From NCBI GenBank assembly GCA_025331125.1, contig JAOALB010000179.1, positions 1 through 64,000 of the forward strand: a DNA stretch of 64,000 nt, read 5' to 3'. A program made the position numbers and the translations under genes. This document shows, in pieces, positions 11,807-24,661 of the stretch. The stretch's first letter is position 1. Each line of letters begins with the position of its first letter. This stretch comes from Mycogone perniciosa (lineage: Eukaryota; Ascomycota; Sordariomycetes; Hypocreales; Hypocreaceae). The notes under the pieces are model-generated. The model saw nothing but the letters and a program-made list of their open reading frames with translations, did no database searches and had not been told where the DNA came from.

Positions 11807-14800
11807 TATTAATAACTTTTATTTACAAGGCTATTAAGATTTTTAAGTAATATTATAAATATATTTACTGCAATATCCTTTTTTAATAAGTTTAATACTT
11901 TACCTTTTATTTTACTTTTTTATTGAACGTAGGATAATAATAGAAATAATAATATAAAGAAAAGTAAAAATAAAAATAAAGTTAATAAAATAAAATAATT
12001 ATATATTTATATAAAAAAACCATTTTAATATATAAAAGTTAATTATATAAAATAAAAGTAATACTATTAATATTTAATTATTAGAAATATTAAATTTAAT
12101 TAAAAAGATTATTAATAATAAATGACTGTTATAAATTTATAAAATTAAACTTTACCTGCGTTAAACTTTATACTAAATCTTAAAAGGAATTAACCTTTAA
12201 AGGATTTAAAAGAGTTACTTTAAATATAGCCTTTTAAGCCTTTTAATAAAAGTACTATAATACTTTAACTATTTTTTACTTAATTATTTAACTATTTTAT
12301 TTACTTTTTATTTCATTTTAATATAAAAATTGATAAAGTTTTTTTAATTATTTAATAATTTAAAAGGAGTACTTTAAAGTAGTTTAAATTTATTTAAAGG
12401 GATTTCTTTAATAATAAAGCTAATATTAATAAATAAATATAAACTATATTTATTAGCTATAATTAATTTACAGACAGGTTAAAAAATATTTTAATAATAT
12501 TAATAAAAGAGATATTATTGAAAATAAATTTAGAAATTTAATTTAAAAAGAAGATACTTTAATTATATTATATATTTTAAAAACTTTATTTTTAAAATTA
12601 AATAAAAGATTTTTACTTTTATTAAATACTTTTCTTATAAACTTAAACTAAAAGTTAACAAGGAAATATATAAATCTTTTTATAATAAAGGTATTATTAA
12701 ATATATGAAGAAATATAAAAATATAAATAATTTACTTTATAAACTTTATTTAAATATAAACAAAGGATAATAGTAATTTAAACATATTTATAAATATTAA
12801 AGATATATAAAGTAAAGTAAAAAGCAATAAAAATATACTATTAGCTTTAATAATAAAAGGTTTAATAAAAATAATAATATTTTCAATAAATAAATAATTA
12901 CTATAATTAAATATTAATGTTTTAATTAAATTACTATAAATAATAAAAAGTAAATTAATAATAATAACTTTAATAATAAAAATAAAAATAAAAATAACGT
13001 TTGATAATATAAATTATTATGATATAATACTATACTTTTAAAATTCAAAAATATATTATTAATATATAATAACTTTAAAAGTAGTTTAAATATATATTCC
13101 TTTGATATAATTAAAAAGATTGCTATAAATATATAATTAAATAAAATATATTTATATTTATATAAATAGCTTTATATATAAAATAAAGTTAATAATAAAA
13201 TAATTATTAAAATAATTTTCATTACTTTAACTATATACATAAAATTTATAAATATTTATAAATAAAAAGATTATACTATAAATAACTTTATTTATAAAGA
13301 ATATTATATTATACTTCAAGTTATTTATATTATATATAACTATATAATATACTTTTAAAAAATAAGTTATGATTATATAATATTAAAATTTTAAAGTTAT
13401 TATTCTTAAATTAAATATTAAAGCTTTAAAAGAATATTAATAATCATAAAGGTTTAAAGGATATAAGTTTAAAAAATATTATATTTACTATTAAAAATAA
13501 TTAATAAAATAACACTTTTACTATAATAAAAGGTTTAAATATAAGTAATAATACTATTTAAAGTATAATAGTTTAAAGTATATTATATATAAAAAAGGAA
13601 TTAAAAGATTAATATATATAATAAGCTAATAATACTTTATATTTATTATTAAATTATATATACTGTTAAAGAAATAAATATATTATTTACTTATAAAAAA
13701 AAGTATATAAAGTATAAATTTACTGGAAAAGATAAAAAGATTAATTAAATTATAAAGAAACTATATTAAAATTAATTTAATTTTATTATTCATAAAGGAA
13801 TTATTTATAATAAAATAATAATATTTACTTTAAAAAACTTTAATTAACTATAAAATCTATATAAACAAGGAAAATTTAAAAGTAATTAATATTATTTATA
13901 AAAAGGCTATAAAGTAATAATAAATAAATTATATTTTTGGAATTGTTAAATTATAAAAGTAATATTAAAGATTTATTATATTTTAAATTAAAGATAATAA
14001 TGAAAATATATTAATTATATATATCAATAAATAATAAAGTAATAGGTAATTTTATTATATTTATAATTATAAATTACTTATAGTTACTTTAAAAAAAATA
14101 AAGCTATATTAACTTTATCAAATAGAGAAAAAGCTTTTATATATAATAATGAATGAATGAAATAAAAGATTAATTATTTTAAATTTAAAATCGCTAAATA
14201 TAAAAAACTAATTCTTTATAATATAATAAATATTCATAAATATAATATTATTTTTAATTACTTTTAATTAAAATATAATAAGTTTAATATTAATTAAGAA
14301 AATAGTTAATTTTATTAATATAATAATAAAGCTTTTTTAGTAATTAAAACTATAAAAAGGCTTTAATTATAAAGCAGAAATTCTATATAAAACCTTTAAA
14401 TATATTAAAGAAAAAAATTAAAAAGTTACCTTTAATATAATTATAGACATAATTTATTTAAAAGTAAAGTTTTAATAAAAAAAAGGAAAAAAATAAATAA
14501 ATTTAAAGAGTAATTGCCTTTTTAAAAAAAGTATTTAATAAGATTAATAAAATATATAAAATAAAAGGCTTTAAAATAATAGTATTAGTAAAATAGCTAT
14601 AAAATACTTTTAAAGAATATTAAGAATATAATAAACTATTTAAAAATAGTTTATATAAAGTTATTAAAATATAATCAACAGAATTATATAATTAAATTGA
14701 AAGATAATATAAATCTTACCTTTTATAAGATTTATAATTTAAATAAAAAAAGGCTTAAAAGTTTATATAATTATTTAAATAATATATTAACTAAAAGGTA

Positions 14801-17800
14801 TATTTAATTTCTTTTATAAAAACTAAATTATTTTATTATATTTATATTAAAATAAAAAAGTAAATTATACTTAATTATAAATTATTAATAGTTAAATAAC
14901 GCTACTATTAAAAATAAAACTTGATTACTATTTATTATAAAACTATAAAATAAACTATAAAATAAACTATATAAAAAAAGTAATTTATTGTATTAAACTT
15001 TAAAAGTGTTTATAATTTTATTTAAATTAAAGGGAAATATAAATAAATAACTGCTTTTTAAATTAAATATATTTTATTTAAATATTTAGTAATATCTTCT
15101 AATTTCATTAATACCTTAATAATATTTTAAAAGATAATTAATAATATATTAAAGGATATTTTAATATTTTTATAATTATTTATTTCAATAATATTTTAAT
15201 TTTTTTAAATACAGTTAAAAATATAAAAGATATATTTATAAAGTATTAAAGATATTATAAGATGTTAAATAATTCATAAAATTAAGAAAAATATAAATGT
15301 TATATATAAGAGGTTGTTTTTTTAAAGTGTATTATTACCTTTAAGGAAATTTAAATAAACCTATTAAAAGTATAAATAATATAAAATTAATTTATATTTA
15401 TTATAGTTAAAGAGATATAAAGCTTTGTAAAATGTATTAATTATTATTAATAATTTGTTAAAAATTATAAAAGTAATATATAAAGTTTTTATAAATTTAT
15501 TAAAGAAAATTAAAAGTTTTTATAAATATTAAATATATAAAAAACCTTTAATAAATTTAAATAATTTATTTTAAAAAAACTTATATTTATTATATTTAAT
15601 TTATTTTAAACAAGAAAAGTTAAAATAAATACTTTTAACTTTACTATAAAAGTATAATTTAATTAAAAAAAGAAAAAATAATAAATTACATTATATTACT
15701 TTTTATTTTTAAATACTATATAATATCAAATTAAACTATTTAATATATAATAAAATATTCGTTATTATTATTTTTATATTTGAAAAATAATAATATTATT
15801 TATTCAAAAGAATATATAAAGTTAAAATATATATTAATTATAAGAATATTATATATTTTATAATAATTTAATAATTCTTTCAGAAATAAATCTATTATAT
15901 AAAATACCTTTTAAAGTTTAATTATATTTTAATTTATACAGAATAATTTCAAAATAATTGAATAAATATATTTAATAAATAAATTAACAAGAATTAAAAA
16001 GAAATTAAATATATTAAATAAATCTTAAAATAAACCTTTAAAAGCATTATTAATATATAGTACTTTAAGCTATATATAAAAGATGTAATAATAATATTAT
16101 ACTTTAATATATTATAACATATTATATTACTTAAAATAATAATACACTTTTAAAAGATATAGAGTTTAATAAAAAAGATTTCATAATAAAATAAGGAAAA
16201 TTAAATTTTAAATACATTTTCAAAAGATTTAATAATAAAGGCTTATTAATATTTAATATATAAATATAAAAGTATTTATAAAACGTATAAATAAATATAA
16301 AAGTACTTGAAATTTTAAAGGCTTGAAAGAATAGTATAAAATATTATTTTTTACTATATAATATATAAAATAGTTAAACCTTTAAAATATGAAATATATA
16401 GTAAACTTTCGCTTTTATTAATATTAAAATAATTATAAAAGTGAATTTTATTAAACTTTATTATTCAATGATTATTATTTATTGAATTAAAAATAAAAAT
16501 TAAATATAATAAAGTTTTATAATTATAAATTAATTTATTAAATACTTTTATTTTTTTTATATAAAAAAGTAATAAATATAAAAATATTAATTTATATATT
16601 TTTATAATTCTTTATAGTTAATTATATAATTTTGGCTAAAATTAATTTTAATTAAAAATTAATTTTCATATTTAAATTTTAATACATATTTATGAATTCA
16701 TTAAATATAGATTATAAATTTAATATTATATATTATTTATAGATAAATAAATAAATAAAATATATTAAGTAAATTATTAAAGTTTATTTAAAAAGTTATA
16801 TTAACTTTAATTAATATAATTAAACAATAACTTAAATTTCAAAAAACTTAAAGATTATTTAATTAAAGAAGTTATTTTAAAAGTTGTTTATAAACTTATA
16901 TTATTAGATAATATTTAAATTTATTTAATATTTTATATTTTACTGCTTAAAATAAATTAAAAAATAAATTAATTATAAACTTAAAGTTTAAATAGTTAAA
17001 AAAATATAAAGTTAAAGGAATTAAAGCTATAAAGGTAAAAGATAATAAATATTAATATTTAATTAAATAGAAAAACTATAAAAACATATAACTTTTAGGA
17101 ATTTATAGAATATTTAAAGAATACTTTAATAAAACGTTAATACTTTTACTAAAGTTTAAATCTTTTAGTAAAAGGCTATTAAATGTTGCATTTTAATTAA
17201 ATCTTTTTACTGCTAAAAGACTAAATATTAATAATAGCCTTTAACTTAATACATTTAAACTTATTTAATTTATTTAATAAATTAATGCTCTAATATAATA
17301 TTTTAACTTTATATAATTATACTTATAACTGCTATTTATAAAAATAACTTAATTGCGCAAAACACTTACATATTAAAGCAGTTAATACTATTATTTATTA
17401 CTGCTATTCTTATAACTTATATTTAATAACATACTCTTTATTTTTAAGATACCTTTTCTTAGCCGCTAAATAATATACTATAAATATTAAAAACAACTTA
17501 TAATAAACTAAAAAGGATATATATTAACCGCTAAAAAGATATTATTTCTATTATATATCTTACCTTAATAAATATACTCTTTATAATAAAAACAGCCTAT
17601 AGCTATTTTATAAAGAATACTATACTTTTTATAAAATAAATATAATATAATAAAAATGCTAATAGTATTAATAATTAATATAGCTGCAGTATAATTTTAT
17701 AAGGATTTAGTAGGTTTAGAAGTTTTTTATTATTTTATAATACTATAAGTTATAGTTAAATAAAAATAAAAAACATTTAAAAGGAAAAAGTTTATAAAAA

Positions 17801-17856
17801 AGAAGGATAGCTATATAATAGGTCTTAAAGATAAAACTAATAAAAGGGGGATATTA
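11807..17856 (+). mobile_element. 'B' retrotransposon internal region, RIP-degraded
   Basis: About 6 kb of extremely AT-rich sequence between two 377-bp LTRs, giving an element of about 6.8 kb (11430-18233). The 5' part repeats at 37928-38110 (same strand) and at the left end of the window (inverted). A polypurine tract, AAAAGGGGGA, lies directly before the right LTR at 17843-17852. I could not confidently identify coding domains, so the Ty3/gypsy label for B rests only on size and layout. Confidence 0.7.
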
Positions 17857-18233
17857 TATTATAACCTAACTAGGCTAAAGCCTAGTTTTAAAGGAACATT
17901 CGAATAATAGGCTAATAGGAATATAATCACTAAGGTATATATTAAATTACTAATAATTAAGGATATATATACATAATTATAAACTTCAAATTATTAAGAA
18001 TATAGCTATATTCCTTAATAATTATTATAACTCTCCTTTATATATATATAGCTAGCTTATTACTTATTTAATATAATTATTTAAAGAGTTGTTAATAAAT
18101 TGTATTTACTAGAACCGCCTATTCTATGGAATTATAACTATATTACCCTGCTTAGTATATATCTTTAATCTCTCTGTTAATATAAACCTATAAACCTTGG
18201 TTTAACTATTAAGAATTAACCCGGATCGTTACA
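17857..18233 (+). repeat. 3' LTR (377 bp) of 'B' retrotransposon
   Basis: It starts TATTATAACCTAACTAGG directly after a polypurine tract and ends CCCGGATCGTTACA, keeping the ancestral CA terminus. It is the least mutated at its 3' end. The flanking pentamers of the 11430-18233 element do not match, so the two LTRs may have been rearranged or the duplication has decayed. Confidence 0.75.
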
Positions 18234-19221
18234 TTTAAGCTTATATTTAAGTTTTTAACAAAAGTTATTAATATAAGGCAGTTAAAGAAAATAAAGTTAA
18301 TATACTTTCTAGAATCCTTTATAAAGGCATTTATAAAAGTAAAGATTAAGTTATATTTATTTGCCTATTTAGTTAATATATTGCCTATAGTATTTAAAGG
18401 TTAACTTAATTAATATATTTAATATTATATATTAAAGTCTTTTATAATAGTTTATTTAAAAGGGGCTAATTTTACTTTCTAAAAGCTTTTATTATAGTAT
18501 TAAAAAAAGCGTTATAATAAATATTAATAACACTATAACTATAAACTTTTATTTAATAAAGATAGTTACTTTGTACTTTTTAAGGTAAAAGTTTTTAATA
18601 TAATAGATTTAGTAATTTTTTAATACATATAAAGATAAAGGGTTTAGTCTTTTTTTAATTATAATATAGGTTAAATACTTAAAGGCTAAAGTAAAATATT
18701 ATTTATGTTTTAAATAATATAGTATCTTGGTAAATCTATAGCTTTTATATAAATATAATATTAAAATTATTTCTTTAAGCTAGTAAAAGGGCTATGTTAT
18801 ATTTTTATTTTTATTTTTTTATATTAACTTAAAAAGCTTTTAAGTTAAAGGTCTTTTAATAGTTTTAATAAAGCTTATTATTTATAGATTAAATTTATAG
18901 AGTTTATTTCTTTTAAAGGATTCCTTTAAAGTATTATTTATAATATTATTAAAATTAATAACCTTGATTATAAAGTAAATTAATAAGTTTTCTTTTAATA
19001 AACTAGTAAAAGTATTTATTAAATCGATTTTATTAATTATAGTTTATATACTTTATTTTAAGCTATTAACTCTTAATAAAATATTTAAATTACTTTAAAT
19101 TAAAAAGTAAAGTTTTATTTATTATCATGTATTACTTTAATAGGTTTTTTTATTACTTAGCTATATAATTAGCAATTAAATTAAAAACCCGTTTTTATTT
19201 AACCTTTAAAGTCTATAAAGG
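18234..19221. repeat. AT-rich degraded repeat, unidentified (left of the solo LTR)
   Basis: There is no ORF, RNA gene or recognisable domain. The stretch is continuous with 19623-20190 once the solo LTR is removed, so both probably belong to one RIP-mutated element. Confidence 0.5.
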
Positions 19222-19622
19222 TATAATAATCTAGGTTAATATTGAATAGTTAAACCAGGGTTTATAGGTTTATATAAATAGAAAGGTTAAAGATAAATAT
19301 TAAATAAAATAATATAGTTGTTATTTTATAAAACTAGTAGTTTAAGTAAATAATTATATATTAACAATTATTTAAATAATTATATTAAAGATTATAATTC
19401 ATATAGTTTTATATATAAAAGAGAGATATAATAAATATACTTAGATTATATATAGATTACAGTTATATTAGATTACCTTAGTTTACGTTCCGTAATCCAA
19501 TTAATCTATAGTTTACAGTAATCCGAGTAATCTTTCCTGATTGGTAGGTTGTTCTATCGTTTTTCCGGGGTACGTACTGCCCTGGACCCTTTATGCGGCC
19601 ATGAAACGGTCGGGTCATAACA
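19222..19622 (-). mobile_element. Solo LTR of 'B' family with AAAGG target-site duplication
   Basis: A 401-bp reverse-oriented B LTR. The plus strand starts TATAATAATCTAGG (altered TGTAACGATCCGG) and ends CGGGTCATAACA (TGTTATGACCCG reversed). Identical pentamers AAAGG flank it at 19217-19221 and 19623-19627, which proves insertion and the exact boundaries. The half nearest the gene island (about 19470-19622) is GC-normal, while the other half is AT-rich. Confidence 0.9.
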
Positions 19623-20190
19623 AAAGGCCTTTTTTTAAAGACCTTTAAAATTATTAATAAATACTTTATTTATTTATAAAATAACTAAAAAGTAATATTT
19701 TCTTTAATATTTAATTAAATAATTATTAATAGTTTAAAGTATTAAAAATAAAATCTTTTAACTTTTTAAATTATATTAATTTCTTTAATTTAAATAAAGA
19801 TTTTATAAACTATAATAAACTATTTACTATTATTAAAGGCAGATATTTTTATTAATTTATTTTGAAAAGAAAAAAAAAGGCTTTGTTATATCCTTTTTAA
19901 AAGAAATATATATTGAATTCAAATTTAAACTTTAATTCAAACATATTAATTTTAATATATTTACTATTAATATAGTATTTTTTAAATATAAGTAGGAAAA
20001 CTATAATCTCCTTTTATTTTAAAAGTAAAAGAGTATTTTCTTTAAAGTTATTAAATTACTGCCTGCCTAATAATAATAACGTTCAATTATCTTTAATTTA
20101 CTTAAAGTCTAATAGTATTTACTACCTTTTTTTAAATACTTAAAAGGGGTAAGGGAGTATTATTAAACTTATTTTTCTTAATAGCTAGTT
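19623..20190. repeat. AT-rich degraded repeat up to the gene island
   Basis: There is no gene. Base composition changes sharply to ordinary (about half G+C) near 20190-20250, which marks the left edge of the island. Confidence 0.55.
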
Positions 20191-22662
20191 AAAAGGTTAT
20201 AAATTTTAGTATGTAGGCACTTAAAAGGTAGGGTACCTATTGGTGTAGGAGGGAAGCTTGCTGAGCTGTAGTTATAAGTACAAACTAATTCTTTATCCTG
20301 TATATTAGGTAAATAAATCTCCCTTATTTATTTATATAAATCCCGCACTAAGCACGAGAAATCCTATCAATGTGCTATAAAAGCAACAGAAATTTTATGA
20401 CTGATAGCCTCGCAAGTTCTGGAGCTACTTAATGGGTCTCTCCGCCGCCGACCCTAGGTCGGTCGCCCGAAGTCTCGCCAGTAAGTCTTTTGGTTGTGTC
20501 AACACAGCCAGTGAGAAGGCGAATCAGTTCTTGTATAGCAGCACACCAGCGCATAACCATACAAATACCCAGAACGTCAAAAGAGTCTGAAATAATGTGG
20601 TAATGATATAGCAAGACGACTAAGCCGCTCGCCTGATTACATTGAACGCATGTCAATGTAGGAGTGGTTTTGTTGCCTTTTGGAAGATGTCTACTCCCCG
20701 ATAATGGTTGATTTATACAATTTCTGAACGTAAAGAATAAAATACCAGAACTCGACAAATCCGGTTCCTCATGATTCGGAGATATTTCTACAGGATTAGG
20801 TAGGACTAATTCTCTCATGGCCACACCCGTGGAAGGCAACAGACAATAGACATGTATATTCTCTATTAGTTGCCAGATGCCTCTGATTTCTTTATGGAAT
20901 CAAAACTCAGATGAAGACAATTAGTACTCTATCGGATCCGGTCGTGTCTCCCTCCGAAAAGTGTAATATGGATGACGTTTGATGAGCAACCTGGAACGCG
21001 AGACTAACACTCATGTGAATACGCACAAAGAAGGTTGGGGTAGATAAAAATGGACAAATAAGGCCGACCATAGATGGTAAAATGGCCGGTCTCCAAGATT
21101 AAATCTTACATTTAGGACGATGTGGTCCATAAAGGGACGATGTACTGGGGGTAACGGATTGTATCAATAAGCCTCCTTTCCAACTCGGCCCAAATCTCAA
21201 CATCATATTAGGCCGATGATCGTGTCCAAGTCTTGTTCATGTCTCGAGATTTGTTGTAATGCATCGTCATTCTTCTCTTCAGGTACAAACTCTATTTTGT
21301 CCATATTTTCTTTATTCTAGATATACTTGGAGAACTAAATATCTACATGAGTGAAGATAGCTTTTCTTGTTGCCTCTATTACTAGATGGCATGATGCTGA
21401 TACACTCGACATTTTAACCTCATTAAGGTCCCGGTCCATGGTGTGATGTGTACTAGTAGTTGGCGGCTTGGTTTCATTCAAACTCCTTGCAGTCGTTCGT
21501 AGTCTCATTTATCCACTCCTCCACATGTTGGGTGTGTGTCCTACTTCGTAGACCCCGCAATATTCATCAGAGCCTATTCCTCCTGCTGGTCAGTGTCCTA
21601 AATCCTGTTGAAGTAGCTGACAAAGATGGCATGCAACTTGCTGCTGAAGAAACAGCGGCAGCCGACGACTTTAAATACAAGTGCTCGCTAAATAGTAGCG
21701 GAGTGTTGGTGAACCCTGGTGCGAAGTAATGGGTCTGGATATGTGCCGATATCTGGCGAAACAAAGGCCGTGACGTCATTCCAAGGCATAATCATTAAAT
21801 AAAACTAATAGCTGCAGTGCTACTTCGTAGCTTGTTTGGATTGATGCTGTTAAGCCACCAAAGCATCTTATACAGCGCCCTGTCTACGAAATAGTCACCC
21901 CTGCATCTTGACAACTTAAGCTGCTGCTGCTGTTGCCGCTGCCACTGGTTCTTCTCCAAGACCTTAAAGCTGCTCTTACATTACCTTAATTATCGGACCC
22001 ACACTAGTATCATAGAGCCTCTTAAAGTGCTTCGCATAGCAGGTTTTCTTGACTTAGGCATATCGAGTCTGTATTGATTCTCCTAGGCGCTTTAATGTGA
22101 TGTTGCTTATCCTTTTACTTTTCCGGTTTCTGCCTATTCAGCGAAGTGGTTGTACGGTCGCACATTAGCTGCAGCGGGGCTCCTCCCCCTAAGCTCCTTG
22201 CAGTTCATAAGACTCCTGGACGCGTAATTGCTATCACACACCGCAGGTAGATAATTAGCGGTTTTATTATAAAACAGGGACCTTACGGCATCTTAATTCC
22301 GTCCTATCTATGACTCTAATTATCGAATGACGCTTTTTATGTTCGTATCACAGATAGTTTCCTAGCTAAAGAATTTAGAGGCTGACACGTGAGAAACAGC
22401 TCTCGTATTCCCCATGTGTTAACTACTAGTAATAGAGTTTCTATAATAAGGTCCGCGTTATCCGAAAAGGCTGCTCTCTAATACGTGCTATCCTCTGGTT
22501 TATTTACTACCGGCCCTCTTCCAGACTCTTTCACGCTCTTTTATATAGCCTCCGTCTTTAGCAATATCCTAAAGCTCAAAAGAACATTTTGTACTCACTT
22601 ATCTTTATAATTTTGTTTATTTGAAGCTCAAGGCTTAGGACATCCAGATTTTCTGCTTTATA
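20191..22662. other. Gene-free left part of the island
   Basis: Ordinary base composition but no convincing gene. The longest frames (20429-20839 on minus; 21460-21729 on plus, overlapped by a frame on minus) show no recognisable motif, no compatible introns and no homology I know. TACTTCGTA occurs at 21542-21550 and 21821-21829. The last 150 bp before 22663 should contain the methyltransferase promoter; TTTATAAT occurs near 22605 and again just before the ATG. Confidence 0.5.
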
Positions 22663-23581
22663 ATGAGTGCAAAACAGACTGTTTATACCTTGAACAACGG
22701 TTCCAAGGGTGTTGAGGAAGATCGCCTGGCTACTCAACACAAGGTTTTCCTACAAACAACCAAGACACTTATCCCAGACACTATTGCGGCACATCTATCG
22801 TCGCTCGGCCGCCAACCTGCCATTGCCGACGTTGGAACTGGCACTGGCATCTGGCTACAGAGTTTGTCCCAGTTGTTGAGTCCTGAGGCTCGTCTAGACG
22901 GCTACGATTTCGACATATCCAAGTTCCCAGAGGCAACACAACTGTCGTCCAGTATTCAACTTAGTTTTGGCGATGTATTCAAGCCTTTTCCTGCCGAGGT
23001 ACTAGGTATCTACGACGTAGTGCATGTGCGACTGCTCATGTTCGCTATCAAGGACGAGCAATGGGAGAGCGTTGCTGCGAATCTGCGCACACTACTGCGG
23101 CCGGGGGGACTCCTTATGTGGGATGAATTGGGTTACACGACATGGCAGTGCCTGCCCATGACGGAAAGCTTTATGAAATGGATCAGCACAGACGTGCGAT
23201 ACGCCGCCTCAGTCGGCCGTGATATAACGTGGGCTCTCTTTTCCTGATAAGCAACGTAAAACCCGGTCACTGACACTAAGATACAGGAGCCCTCTCTATC
23301 TCCGGAGCCACATGCAGCGAGCAGGCTTCATCAAATGCACGCAGCAGACTTTCAGCACTTTCAGCGAGCCATTAGAGCTGCAGAAACAGGCCGGCAATGC
23401 CCTTGCCTCGGGTGCATCCCAGTCCTTGCATGGCATATTGGCTGGCGGCGGATTTGAATGGGTGCAGTCTAGTGAAGAGATTGATGAGCTTATTGTTGCT
23501 CTTAGAGCAGACATTGATAATGGGAAAACCCAGGTCGGCTTCTCTATATACTGGATTATCGGTCAGAATCCCGAGAAGTAA
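22663..23581 (+). CDS. LaeA-like class I SAM-dependent methyltransferase
   Basis: Two exons, 22663-23228 and 23287-23581, joined by a 58-nt phase-2 intron (donor GTGGGC is unusual; branch CACTGAC; acceptor ATACAG), give 286 residues. Residues 8-29 (YTLNNGS...RLATQHKVF) are the typical N-terminus of this fungal family. Motif I is ADVGTGTGIW at 55-64, the post-I acidic segment GYDFDIS is at 80-86, and LRPGGLLMWDE is at 145-155. Exon 2 supplies LRSHMQRAGF and the C-terminal GFSIYWIIGQ strand. The enzyme should transfer a methyl group from SAM. The substrate is unknown; relatives act on secondary metabolites or, like LaeA, regulate them. Length and all core motifs fit an intact gene. If the intron is wrong, exon 1 alone ends in a stop at 23247 and the gene would be truncated. 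Confidence 0.85.
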
Positions 23582-24661
23582 TTGCGACGTTGTCACGGGT
23601 TAAGGCGGGTGAGTGGCTGAACAACAACGATATCGGTATCCCCCAGGATTCATAATCAAGGGTAAGTAGGAACTAAGAAGTACTACTCTGTACTGTAACC
23701 AAGCAGGCCTATATACGCTTGCTTATTTTCCGTTACATTGTGAACCAGACGCTGTACAAAAGGTAGGCATAGTTTCGCTCATCTCTGCGTGAGGTCTGGT
23801 TGAGTGAATGCCTTAGCAGAACATTGGCTCCTGCAGAAGACTTCGTTGGTGTAAATGTTCCTCACAGCCGATGAAGAAGCTCTTTCGAAGCGATGGTGTC
23901 ATCTGAATTCTTAGTTAGCTTTGTTGGCTTATTCCTGTCGGATTTGTTCTTACGGCCAGGGTAGCAAAGTACAACCTCTCTTCTGGGAAATAGGCTCGGT
24001 AGGAGACAGAGACCTCGGACCTATGTTCGCTATGTTTCGCCGGATAAAAGAAATAATTCGAGGTCCCAGCGGAGAGACCAGTTGGCCTGCGAAAATACCC
24101 GATAGCGTCTTTGGTACCAATTATTCTCAGATATACTCCCTGGGCACTGCCCCTGGCATGGGTGTTGGGATGAGTTACATGCATCCTCTAACGTCCGGCA
24201 GCCTTCATGTTGGTTCTCGACTGCTCTGCACGTGTGGCCTGATCGCCTTTCTACTCAAGTTGGCCTGCAAAAATACCCGATGGAAGATTACCTCAGTTCG
24301 TTTGATTCTTCAACCTCCTCCTCCCTTCATACTGACTTTTCGCAGCCTTCACATTCTGTATTTACGATACAGATGAAACACCCGATATGCTTCACAGCTG
24401 GATTAAATCACAGCCTTTTGTAACACGCACCCGAGCGACCAAGAGTGCTTTGGTTTATTGAAGATGAAAATGATTACTGAAACATACCCGAGATGCTTGT
24501 GATTAGACCTGGCGTCCGTTGCCCAATCAGAGCATGACGGGAAATCATTCTTGCGGCTTAAGGGGCGAATATGCCAATTGGTCTGTGCGTTTCTCACACT
24601 GCACTCTTCTGATCCTTCATGCATTCAATGTCATACACATAGGTAATACTTATTCACTGCC
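23582..24661. other. Intergenic stretch with a 24-bp direct repeat
   Basis: No supported gene. A near-perfect direct repeat, AGTTGGCCTGC(G/A)AAAATACCCGAT, lies at 24080-24103 and 24258-24281. A frame at 23921-24376 (plus) and one at 23915-24184 (minus) overlap and neither shows a known motif. Confidence 0.5.

Noticed and set aside
1..20190. AT-rich blocks as mitochondrial or apicomplexan-like DNA
   Set aside because: They contain LTR retrotransposons with target-site duplications, and decayed pol genes showing transition-only stops. That fits RIP-mutated nuclear repeats.
20429..20839. 136-aa minus-strand frame
   Set aside because: No motif, no plausible introns, low-complexity start, and no neighbour or promoter evidence.
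21460..21779. Overlapping 89-aa plus and 70-aa minus frames
   Set aside because: Mutually antisense short frames with no recognisable domain; chance ORFs in GC-normal DNA.
23229..23247. Methyltransferase ending at the first stop (194 aa)
   Set aside because: A 58-nt intron restores the frame and the expected C-terminal part of the family; the unusual GTGGGC donor is the only doubt.
23915..24376. 151-aa plus frame and antisense 89-aa frame
   Set aside because: No family resemblance; the region contains an internal direct repeat and looks intergenic.
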